A DNA stretch of 64,000 nt from Candidatus Saccharimonadota bacterium (GTDB lineage Bacteria; Patescibacteriota; Saccharimonadia; Saccharimonadales; Saccharimonadaceae): positions 1-64,000 of the forward strand of contig JAUMVA010000003.1 in the NCBI GenBank assembly GCA_030530425.1. Reading direction: 5' to 3'. The translations under genes and the position numbers were made by a program. Below, piece after piece: positions 24,353 to 31,508 of this stretch. Positions within the stretch are counted from its first letter, which is position 1, and the number at the start of each line of letters is the position of its first letter. The notes beneath the pieces are model-generated. The model did no database searches and had not been told where the DNA came from. It was given only the letters and a program-made list of their open reading frames with translations.

Positions 24353-24868
24353 GTGAGCGATATAGAGAATATAATCTTAACCGCATGTGCAACGCTTATT
24401 GGAGGAGTACTCCTTTTGATTGTGTCAGAGCTGTTTAAGGTTTTGGTCATAGTACCAACTCAAAAGACACGAGAACAAATACAGGTCGTGCTGAGTCAAG
24501 TTGATTTCTATTCTAATAGGCTTACTAACTTCTTTTCTGCAGAGCCAACTGAACACGAGATAGATATAATTAAATCAATCACCCAGGATCTCAGAAAAGC
24601 TGCGACCGACTTACAGTCAAAATATGAACTAGTTTATATGAAGAAACCACTTGCATTATTGAAGATACTGCCAAGTCAAGAGCGAATTGAGGTTGCGTTT
24701 ACTGGTCTAATATATTTACACAATTCAATCTTGTACGAAGGACGGCGTGATTATATAGTAAATCTTATAGAAATGAACGACAATGAGATAGAACGGGTTA
24801 AGGCTGCTTTAACTGGTGAAGCTATTCCTGGTAAACTGAAGCCCGAGGAGCAACGAAGATTCGTTTGA
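24353..24868 (+). CDS. Hypothetical membrane-anchored protein, 171 aa
   Basis: Not recognised. It begins with GTG, has an N-terminal hydrophobic helix (residues 8-33, IILTACATLIGGVLLLIVSE) and then a mostly helical, charged cytoplasmic part (QTREQIQVVLSQVDFYSNRL, ITQDLRKAATDLQSKYELVY) ending KLKPEEQRRFV. It is divergent from the Mrr-like gene within the same repeat-bounded cassette, so a shared role (for example defence or maintenance) is possible but unproven. A TAGAAT element precedes the start by about 9 nt. Confidence 0.65.
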   Translation: MSDIENIILTACATLIGGVLLLIVSELFKVLVIVPTQKTREQIQVVLSQVDFYSNRLTNFFSAEPTEHEIDIIKSITQDLRKAATDLQSKYELVYMKKPLALLKILPSQERIEVAFTGLIYLHNSILYEGRRDYIVNLIEMNDNEIERVKAALTGEAIPGKLKPEEQRRFV

Positions 24869-24890
24869 GTAAAAGCAGTTAAAGGTGTAC

Positions 24891-25049
24891 TTCTCTAACT
24901 CGCCACCCAAACAGCGGTTTTTGCGCGTAGCAGTTCGGCGGGTCGGGGTGCGAGCAACCCGCCGAACAGGGCTTTGCCCTGGTTTCTTTTTCAACGTCGT
25001 GCCATAGTCTGGAAATAGGTTCGAGCAAGCTCGTAAAAGCGAGCCATAA
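24891..25049 (-). repeat. Inverted repeat B, right arm (159 bp)
   Basis: Reverse complement of 23332-23490 with minor divergence. The 13-nt loop of its GC-rich hairpin reads in the same direction as in the left arm, although the arms themselves are inverted. The outer end is GAGCCATAA, the right-hand AGCCATAA boundary of the element. Confidence 0.88.
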
Positions 25050-25091
25050 GAGCCTTTTGATGAACTTACGAGTTTATCAAAGGACTCTTTT
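25050..25091 (+). terminator. Strong hairpin terminator just outside the element
   Basis: A 17-bp stem (GAGCCTTTTGATGAACT with AGTTTATCAAAGGACTC, one mismatch and two wobbles), loop TACG, then TTTTAG. It directly abuts the AGCCATAA boundary. It may be the terminator that originally followed tRNA-Gln before insertion. Confidence 0.7.
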
Positions 25092-25234
25092 AGATTGAAA
25101 ATTAGATTTTTACCGTTCAACTAGATGTTCGAGAGTATTAAACTGACAATTTGAATGCTAATTATTTAAATATATCCATAAGACAAAAGGTTCGTAGTTG
25201 AGTATTGTAGTAATTTTTGCTATCATTATTGTAA

Positions 25235-25883
25235 ATGAAACAGATTCTAATCGCAACGACCAACCCTGGCAAAATTATAACTGCAAAGAAAATTTTATAT
25301 AAACTTGGTTATGAAGGTTTATCTTTTGCCGATTTAAATTTAAAATTAGAAGAACCCGAAGAAACAAAAACGACAGCGCAAGAAATCGCCGAAGAAAAGG
25401 CACTCGCTTACGCGAGACAATTTAAAGATTTACCAATTCTTGCCAGAGATGATACAAATACTTTGGTTGGTGTAGCAGAAGAGGATGATCCTAAAAATCA
25501 TAACAAGCAATTTGTTGCAAAAATAGTCGGTGAATATTCAAACGAAAACAGCGAAAAAGTTTTTTTCGGAAATTGCGCATAAATATGGTGGCGAAATTCC
25601 ACTTCAATTTAACTGAGGCCATGCTATTGCCTGGCATGATGGTGATTCAATAAAAGTTGTTTCTGATGTAGCAACCACTGATGCATCTAAAATTAAAATA
25701 GTTGACAAAATTTCTCCGAAAAAGATCCCTGGTTTTTGCTTTGCATCTATTTCACAAGTTTTAATTGGCAATAAGTGGCGTTACGATTCAGAGCTAACCG
25801 AAGATGAAAGCTGGGAGGCATATTGGGATCTTCAAGCTAAGGTTATAAAAAAGCTGATTGAAAAAAGTTTTACGTCAATTTAA
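25235..25883 (+). pseudogene. RdgB/HAM1-like ITPase gene, broken by frameshift and stop
   Basis: The first 115 codons resemble a non-canonical purine NTP pyrophosphatase: MKQILIATTNPGKIITAKKI, then ETKTTAQEIAEEKALAYARQ and LPILARDDTNTL. At a T7 tract (25560-25566) the frame shifts. The continuation EIAHKYGGEIPLQFN, then in-frame TGA at 25614-25616, then GHAIAWHDGDSIKVV ... FTSI runs to the TAA at 25881. Both lesions must be repaired for a full protein of about 215 aa. TGA replaces what was probably TGG (Trp). It lies next to the mobile element, so decay after insertion is plausible. Confidence 0.75.
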
Positions 25884-25942
25884 AAATATCCAGTTTTTCT
25901 CGTTCATAACCATCTATAATCTTTATAATTTAAATTGACTCA

Positions 25943-26425
25943 TTACAAAACATCAATCTTATTATAATAAAACTTACAATAAACACGCCAAAAACCTTTG
26001 ACATCAGCATCAAAAGTTTTTATTTTATTGTCCTTAACGCGTTTAACGATTGCCAAACCTGGATTATAAGAAGCGAGAGTTTTATAAAAATATAGATCTT
26101 GTTCGTCAACCAATTTTCGCCCTGGATAAGTTCGCTGATAGCGTTCCATTGCGACTTCGTGAAAATAATTCGGGCGATTTTGTGGTGGCAAAAATTCGCT
26201 CACCACTAGCCCAGCCGACGATAACATTTTTTGCACATCAGAGAGCATTAGCTTTGACTGTGCCTGAATAAATGCGTAGATTCGGTCATCCTCAGCCAAA
26301 AATACCGTCAGTTTAGCTGAACGAGATACGGGAATTGCGTCAGTCACTACTTCAGATACGGCAGTTTTAAAATCAAAATTAGCACGCAAAACATTATTTA
26401 ATTCAGCTAAACGAATCGGATCCAT
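25943..26425 (-). CDS. Hypothetical protein, 160 aa
   Basis: Not recognised. A soluble, mixed alpha/beta protein without signal or membrane segment: MDPIRLAELNNVLRANFDFK at the start, LTVFLAEDDRIYAFIQAQ in the middle, and an aromatic, basic C-terminus (FWRVYCKFYYNKIDVL). It is divergent from the helicase gene. On the - strand TGTTAAAAT ends 6 nt before the ATG, another leaderless arrangement. Base composition is like its neighbours. Confidence 0.7.
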   Translation of the reverse strand: MDPIRLAELNNVLRANFDFKTAVSEVVTDAIPVSRSAKLTVFLAEDDRIYAFIQAQSKLMLSDVQKMLSSAGLVVSEFLPPQNRPNYFHEVAMERYQRTYPGRKLVDEQDLYFYKTLASYNPGLAIVKRVKDNKIKTFDADVKGFWRVYCKFYYNKIDVL

Positions 26426-26431
26426 ACTTAC

Positions 26432-26440
26432 ATTTTAACA
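26432..26440 (-). promoter_or_regulatory. Extended -10 promoter of the 160-aa gene (leaderless)
   Basis: TGTTAAAAT on the - strand ends 6 nt before the ATG at 26425. Confidence 0.55.
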
Positions 26441-26496
26441 TATTTTGACTTTTCAAAAATAGCTTTTGACATCAGTTTTTGATAAAATTATTATTA

Positions 26497-29400
26497 ATGA
26501 ATAATCAACAACCAGCCATTAAACTCAACACGAAACAATTAGAAGCTGTTGAACATATCGATGGTCCACTATTAGTTATTGCTGGACCCGGCACGGGTAA
26601 AACTCAATTATTATCTGCTCGCGTTAGAAGAATTTTAGAAGTTACTGATACACCAGCCAATGCAATTTTGTGTCTAACCTTTACCGACAACGGCGCTCAA
26701 AATATGCGTGATCGTTTAAGTCAATTTATTGGCGATGATGCTTATCAAGTTCAAATTAATACTTATCACGCTTTTGCGCAAACAATAATCAATCAATATC
26801 CTGACTTTTTTGTTGAGAAAAATCTACAGCACGTCATTGATCCAATTACCAAACATCAGTTAATCCAACAATTCATCGATACTTTACCACTTAATTCAAT
26901 TCTCAGAAAAATTTCAACTGGCAATATTTTGAGCACTATTGAGGAAGCCAAGATGGCCTTGTTAATGCCAAATGATCTACGCACAATAGCTGACTCAAAC
27001 CAAGCCGAATTATCCCGCATTAATCCTCAAATTCAAGAATTAACAAAAAATATTAAGCGCTTCACATTCAAATCTTATCAAGAAGCTATTGATTTTCATC
27101 AGTATTTTCTTAATATTTTAGAGCCAATTGGCCAACCACCGATTTCGGGAATTAAATCTCTGACTTTTCACGCTTATCACGAACTGCAAGAGGCGATCAA
27201 GCAAGCCTCTGAAATCGAATCATCGACTCCATTAACTAGTTGGCGAGGATCTTTTCTTGAACGCAACGATCAAGGTGCAATGGTTTTTAAAGATAATTTT
27301 AACGACGCACGCTTAAGGCAACTTGCCAATTGTTATGATTTTTATAAACAATCACTACGCGAAACCGGGTTGTATGATTTTAGTGATATGATTTTGGAAA
27401 CTATTGAAACCATATCGTCTAATGAACAACTCCGAGCTAATCTTCAAGAGCGTTACCTTTACATTATGCTTGACGAATATCAAGATACTAATCGCGCTCA
27501 AAGTAAGTTGATTGAGTTAATCACAGATGCGCCAAGCAATGAAGGACGACCAAACGTTATGGCAGTAGGGGATGACGACCAGGCGATATTTGCTTTTCAG
27601 GGCGCTGATCATTCAAACATGGTCAACTTTTATAATCATTATCGCGATACAAAAATCATAAATCTTAACCAAAACTATCGTTCACATCAAGCGATTCTTG
27701 ACTTTTCTGAAAAAATCGCAAGCAAGATTAATGATCGTTTAAATAATTTGCTGCAAGGTACCGATTTTACCAAGCAGCTAGTAGCTTCAAATTTAAATAT
27801 CAACGAAATACTAATTGAGCGAAGTGACTTTGACTCAACAGTTGCCGAAAACCAATGGCTAACCGATAAAATAGCAAGTTTAATCGCTAACGGAGTTGAT
27901 CCAAATGAAATCGCCGTGCTGGCACTAAAACATAACACCTTGCGTGCCACCACTCCTTATTTTTTAAAAAAGAATATACCAATTCGCTATAATCGTTCAC
28001 AAAATATTTTTGACAATATCGGAATTCAAGCTTTGCTCAAAATTGCCGAACTAATTGTCGCCATTAATAACAAGCAAAATTGCAATCAGCTGTTATTTGA
28101 AGTTTTTTCCTACGATATTTGGCAATTCGACACGGCGGACGTTTGGAAATTAAATTGGGCAAGTGGCTATAGTAATTACTTAAGTACTATTATGACACCA
28201 TCAAGCAATCCCGATTTTGAGGCAATTCGACAAAAATTTCTATTACCAGTGCTTTGGTTACTAGAGTTTGCAAAACAAACTAATCACCTTAGCCTAGAAG
28301 CTAATTTTGATTTATTGATTGGTAACGTTGATTTACAAATTAAAACTACTGACAATTACCAAAGCTTTCGCTCACCATTAAAACAGCATTTTCAATCTAG
28401 ACCAGATGAGGAGTTATTTGATTTTACTTTATGTGTTAATTTGTTACGTCAACGTTTTTTGGAGTTTAAAGAATCTCACACTGACCAACAATTATCACCA
28501 CTTGAGCTGCTAATTCAATTGGCACAAATGCACACTCTGATTAACGAGCCAATTCTGTTTACCAATCCCTACAGTAGCGGTAATTCTGCGGTTAACTTAA
28601 TGACAGCTTTCGGCTCAAAAGGCCTTGAGTTTAAACATGTTTTTTTGATTGAAACCAACCAAGGGGAGTGGGGTGGTTCAAGACAAGGTCGTAATATATT
28701 AACATTACCTGATAACCTACGTTTTATTCGTCACGAAAAAACTTCGACTGATGATCAATTGCGCCTATTGTTCGTGGCCATTACGCGTGCCAAAACCCAT
28801 CTTTATCTTTTGAATTCACTAACTAAAAATAATGGCAAACCAAGTACTCGATTAGACTTTTTATCAGAAGTTGAAGCTGAAGACAATACTTTCTATGCCA
28901 CTACAATTCCAGAGGCTTATAGTCAAATTGTCAAGCGGAATCTACCAGTTACGGCTGAACTATTAGAAAATGAACTAATCGATAATTTTACAGATTGGAA
29001 AAACAGACATCTGCAAGCCAGCTTACGTTTTTCAGAGCTATTACGTCAGCGATTAGACCATCTACGGTTAAGTCCAACTAGTTTTAATAATTATCTTGAT
29101 TTAGTTTACGGCGGTCCCGAGTCTTTTTTCTTCAATAATTTATTGCGTTTTCCAAGCGCCTTTGATTTACGAACAACTTATGGTTCATTAGTTCATAGCG
29201 TTTTAGATCACGCTCAAAAAATGACTGATTTTACTGTCGAACAGGCGATGGCTTTATTTGAACAAAAACTGAAAGACTATCATTTAACGCCAGGCGATGA
29301 GGCCGAGATTCGATATTGGGGTAAAACTGGGCTGCAAATTTATTTAACCCAACGTCAAGAAATTTTTCAATCATCAGATTTGACCGTTAAGACTGAAGTC

Positions 29401-29847
29401 AATTTCAACGCCACTCCTATAATAGTTAATGGGGTACATTTAACCGGCGCAATTGATCGAATCGAAATTGATAATCAAAATAAGTTAATAACCATCATTG
29501 ATTATAAAACTGGCAATCCACATCTGAAATTTTCTGAAAGTAATGCGACTTTATATAACAACCGCTCACAACTTTATTTTTATAAATTATTATTGCAAAA
29601 CTCTGTTCAATACAGCGGTTATAAGATTAATAACTGGCGGCTAGAGTTTATCACACCAACCGTAGATAATAAAATTGTATTTCTAGAAGGTGAGTTTCAG
29701 CCCGATCTAGAAGACCGTTTACTAAAATTATTAGTGAAGGTCTGGCAACGCATAAAAGAATTTGATTTCAAACAACCCGATCTGCCAGCTTCTTTGTCTG
29801 GACGTAAACAATTTGAACAACAATTATTAGACGAAGACTCTGATTAA
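26497..29847 (+). CDS. UvrD/Rep-family helicase fused to a PD-(D/E)XK nuclease
   Basis: 1116 aa, superfamily 1A helicase of the UvrD/PcrA/AddA type. Motifs: LNTKQLEAVEHIDGP, Walker A AGPGTGKTQLL (about residues 30-37), CLTFTDNGAQNMRDRL, the motif II region LYIMLDEYQDTNRAQ, VGDDDQAIFAFQGAD, LNQNYRSHQAIL, LMTAFGSKGLEFKHVFLIE and LLFVAITRAKTHLYLL. The C-terminal third carries a RecB-like nuclease (LTGAIDRIEID near 984, TIIDYKTGNP near 1002). This plan suggests an AddAB/RecBCD-like end-processing enzyme or an AdnB-type single polypeptide. No partner subunit is adjacent. Confidence 0.92.
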   Translation: MNNQQPAIKLNTKQLEAVEHIDGPLLVIAGPGTGKTQLLSARVRRILEVTDTPANAILCLTFTDNGAQNMRDRLSQFIGDDAYQVQINTYHAFAQTIINQYPDFFVEKNLQHVIDPITKHQLIQQFIDTLPLNSILRKISTGNILSTIEEAKMALLMPNDLRTIADSNQAELSRINPQIQELTKNIKRFTFKSYQEAIDFHQYFLNILEPIGQPPISGIKSLTFHAYHELQEAIKQASEIESSTPLTSWRGSFLERNDQGAMVFKDNFNDARLRQLANCYDFYKQSLRETGLYDFSDMILETIETISSNEQLRANLQERYLYIMLDEYQDTNRAQSKLIELITDAPSNEGRPNVMAVGDDDQAIFAFQGADHSNMVNFYNHYRDTKIINLNQNYRSHQAILDFSEKIASKINDRLNNLLQGTDFTKQLVASNLNINEILIERSDFDSTVAENQWLTDKIASLIANGVDPNEIAVLALKHNTLRATTPYFLKKNIPIRYNRSQNIFDNIGIQALLKIAELIVAINNKQNCNQLLFEVFSYDIWQFDTADVWKLNWASGYSNYLSTIMTPSSNPDFEAIRQKFLLPVLWLLEFAKQTNHLSLEANFDLLIGNVDLQIKTTDNYQSFRSPLKQHFQSRPDEELFDFTLCVNLLRQRFLEFKESHTDQQLSPLELLIQLAQMHTLINEPILFTNPYSSGNSAVNLMTAFGSKGLEFKHVFLIETNQGEWGGSRQGRNILTLPDNLRFIRHEKTSTDDQLRLLFVAITRAKTHLYLLNSLTKNNGKPSTRLDFLSEVEAEDNTFYATTIPEAYSQIVKRNLPVTAELLENELIDNFTDWKNRHLQASLRFSELLRQRLDHLRLSPTSFNNYLDLVYGGPESFFFNNLLRFPSAFDLRTTYGSLVHSVLDHAQKMTDFTVEQAMALFEQKLKDYHLTPGDEAEIRYWGKTGLQIYLTQRQEIFQSSDLTVKTEVNFNATPIIVNGVHLTGAIDRIEIDNQNKLITIIDYKTGNPHLKFSESNATLYNNRSQLYFYKLLLQNSVQYSGYKINNWRLEFITPTVDNKIVFLEGEFQPDLEDRLLKLLVKVWQRIKEFDFKQPDLPASLSGRKQFEQQLLDEDSD

Positions 29848-29851
29848 TATG

Positions 29852-29886
29852 ATACTATTTACAAAAAGTAAATAGTATGTTATAAT
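29852..29886 (+). promoter_or_regulatory. Promoter overlapped by an 11-bp perfect palindrome (operator-like)
   Basis: ATACTATTTAC (29852-29862), AAAAA, GTAAATAGTAT (29868-29878) is a perfect inverted repeat. It covers the -35 TTTACA (29858-29863) and most of the spacer of a promoter whose -10 TATAAT lies at 29881-29886 (17-nt spacer). A repressor dimer bound here would block polymerase. The palindrome lacks a T-run, so it is not a good terminator for the helicase gene. Confidence 0.65.
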
Positions 29887-29930
29887 ATAATGGTACAGTT
29901 GTTTGTTTTATCAGAAAGGAGGGTCCCTGT

Positions 29931-30104
29931 ATGTTTGTTGACGGTACTTTTAATAGTAGCGAGCTTGAAATTTATCTTTCAAGCGCCTACAGAAAGTTTT
30001 GTTCTGGCACAAAATTTATTGCTCTCAGCAATAATGAAAAAGCAGCTGTCAATCAGGCAGCCGGCAATGATGCCAGGGCGAATGAGATACTAAAAGGGAA
30101 ATAG
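29931..30104 (+). CDS. Small protein of 57 aa behind a strong ribosome binding site
   Basis: ATG at 29931, TAG at 30102-30104. AAAGGAGGGT (29916-29925) is an excellent Shine-Dalgarno sequence at ideal distance. The product begins MFVDGTFNSSELEIYLSSAY, contains one Cys (RKFCSGTK) and ends with a helical Ala/Asn-rich tail (AAVNQAAGNDARANEILKGK). No family recognised. The frame starting at 29890 is a shadow in another phase. The leader of about 40 nt and the operator-like palindrome make it one of the few genes here with clear regulation. It could be its own repressor, but no helix-turn-helix is obvious. Confidence 0.65.
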   Translation: MFVDGTFNSSELEIYLSSAYRKFCSGTKFIALSNNEKAAVNQAAGNDARANEILKGK

Positions 30105-30126
30105 AATTTTATTTCCTAGTGCATAA

Positions 30127-30201
30127 GCGGTGATCTACTAGTTATTATCTCCGCCTCTCTAGTAATTTTACTCGGCGAGTCAAAAAGACTCGCCATTTTA
30201 T
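30127..30201 (+). terminator. Hairpin and rho-independent terminator after the 57-aa gene
   Basis: A first hairpin (GCGGTGAT with ATCTCCGC, 30128-30153) is followed by a perfect 8-bp terminator stem GGCGAGTC-AAAAA-GACTCGCC (30174-30194) and ATTTTATTTG. The first hairpin shares TAAGCGGTGAT with the sequence near 59071. Confidence 0.8.
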
Positions 30202-30256
30202 TTGTTTTCAGATCGCACACACACCAGTTATTATTTATTTTTAGCTCAAAATATAG

Positions 30257-30262
30257 TAAAAT
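30257..30262 (+). promoter_or_regulatory. -10 element directly before dus (leaderless)
   Basis: TAAAAT ends 6 nt before the ATG at 30269. The upstream hexamer is weak. Confidence 0.45.
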
Positions 30263-30268
30263 AACCTA

Positions 30269-31243
30269 ATGTCTAATTTTTACGATAACTTACCACGTCC
30301 GTTCATCAGTCTCGCACCAATGGAGGATGTGACTGACATAGTCTTTCGCCAAGTTATCGCCCAAGCCGGGCGTCCAGATTTGTTTTATACCGAATTTACC
30401 AACACCGACAGCTTCGTTAGTCAGCTCGGCAAACATTCTGCTCTGAGACGCTTGCAATTTTTACCAAGTGAGCAACCAATTGTCGCCCAAATCTGGGGCA
30501 GTCGACCTGAATCGTTTGCCAAAACCATTCCAGAACTGCAAGCCATGGGCTACCAAGCCGTCGATATCAACATGGGCTGTCCCGACAAAGCGGTCGTCAA
30601 ATCCGGCGGAGGCAGTGATTTAATCCGCCATCCGGAATTAGCTGGCGAAATCATCCGCGTTGCCAAACAAGCTAGCTTACCACTTAGTGTTAAAACTCGG
30701 CTTGGTTTTTCGCGGGTTGATGAATGGCGCGATTGGCTGGGATTTTTGCTGCAACAAGACCTCGAACTTTTAACTGTCCACCTGCGCACCCGCAAAGAAA
30801 TGAGCAAAGTAGGCGCCCATTTTGAGTTAATTCCAGAAATCATCGCCTTGCGCGACCAACTCGCACCTCAAACCAAACTAGCCATCAATGGCGACATTCT
30901 CAACCGCGCGCAGGCACTCGAACTCGCTGATCGACACAATCTCGACGGAGTGATGATTGGCAGAGGAGTGTTCCAAAATCCGTTTTGCTTTACCGATAAA
31001 GTCCCAACTCAAGCCGATTTACTAGATTTGTTAAAACTCCATCTGGATTTGTTTGATCAGTATAATGCCGACGGAAGTAAAAAATTCGCCCCGCTCAAGA
31101 AGTTTTTTAAGATTTATTTGCGCGATTTTGATGGCGCAAAAGAACTGCGATCACGCCTGATGCTGACTGAATCAACCACCGAAGCTAGACATATTTTGAC
31201 CGAGGTTGAAACCACTCGATTAACTGGATTACACGCTAACTAA
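30269..31243 (+). CDS. dus: tRNA-dihydrouridine synthase (Dus)
   Basis: FMN-dependent reduction of uridine in the tRNA D-loop. 324 aa TIM barrel: FISLAPMEDVTDIVFRQVI, VAQIWGSRP (FMN side), VDINMGCPDKAVVKSGGGS with the catalytic Cys, LSVKTRLGF, LTVHLRTRKEMSKVGAHFE, LAINGDILNRAQA and GVMIGRGVFQNP. The usual N-GCP motif is present. The Dus subtype cannot be fixed by eye (closest in motif style to DusB). It ends 18 nt before the next small gene. Confidence 0.94.
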   Translation: MSNFYDNLPRPFISLAPMEDVTDIVFRQVIAQAGRPDLFYTEFTNTDSFVSQLGKHSALRRLQFLPSEQPIVAQIWGSRPESFAKTIPELQAMGYQAVDINMGCPDKAVVKSGGGSDLIRHPELAGEIIRVAKQASLPLSVKTRLGFSRVDEWRDWLGFLLQQDLELLTVHLRTRKEMSKVGAHFELIPEIIALRDQLAPQTKLAINGDILNRAQALELADRHNLDGVMIGRGVFQNPFCFTDKVPTQADLLDLLKLHLDLFDQYNADGSKKFAPLKKFFKIYLRDFDGAKELRSRLMLTESTTEARHILTEVETTRLTGLHAN

Positions 31244-31261
31244 CTTAACTAAAGCAGCCAT

Positions 31262-31480
31262 ATGCCCAGACACAATCATAAGCATAAACCAATGAAGCAC
31301 ACGCCTTTTAATTTTGAAAAGGCTGGTGTTAGTAGTTCTTGCCAAAATAAACAAGCTTACGCTAGCGAATCTGCTGCTAAACAAGCTATTATGCGTACAC
31401 AACAGTACAATCCTGACATTGAATTAGCGATTTATTATTGTCAATGCTGCCAAAAATATCATTTGACGCATAAGAAATAA
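31262..31480 (+). CDS. Small basic protein with a CxxC-type motif, 72 aa
   Basis: Not assigned to a named family. It has a His/Lys-rich start (MPRHNHKHKPMKHTPF), then CQNKQAYASESAAKQAI and the C-terminal IYYCQCCQKYHLTHKK. The pattern Y-x-C-x-x-C-x-x-YHLT recurs in small zinc-ribbon-like proteins of CPR and phage genomes, where a Cys earlier in the chain completes the site. It is probably co-transcribed with dus. Confidence 0.7.
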   Translation: MPRHNHKHKPMKHTPFNFEKAGVSSSCQNKQAYASESAAKQAIMRTQQYNPDIELAIYYCQCCQKYHLTHKK

Positions 31481-31508
31481 TATTTCGAAACTTACTGGAT
31501 TAAACTAA

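Larger units (their letters stand above)
21444..25049. mobile_element. Composite integrated element at the tRNA-Gln 3' end
   Basis: Bounded by direct copies of AGCCATAA at 21444-21451 (tRNA end) and 25042-25049, with an inverted copy at 23332-23339. Module 1 (21444-23339) is a serine recombinase between perfect 174-bp inverted repeats. Module 2 (23332-25049) is an Mrr-like nuclease plus a membrane protein between 159-bp inverted repeats. The shared 8 bp at 23332-23339 joins the modules. Short direct repeats plus a large serine recombinase at a tRNA end are what an integrative element leaves. The exact excision product is not known. Confidence 0.7.

Noticed and set aside
25614-25616. In-frame TGA as a sign of the Gracilibacteria/SR1 genetic code (TGA = Gly)
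   Set aside because: TGA is the proper stop of recR, dnaX and a histidine kinase here. The locus also has a frameshift, so it is a pseudogene.
26465-26488. TTGACA plus TAAAAT as a promoter for the helicase gene
   Set aside because: Spacer of only 12 nt. The -10 alone may still work, but the pair is not a credible promoter.
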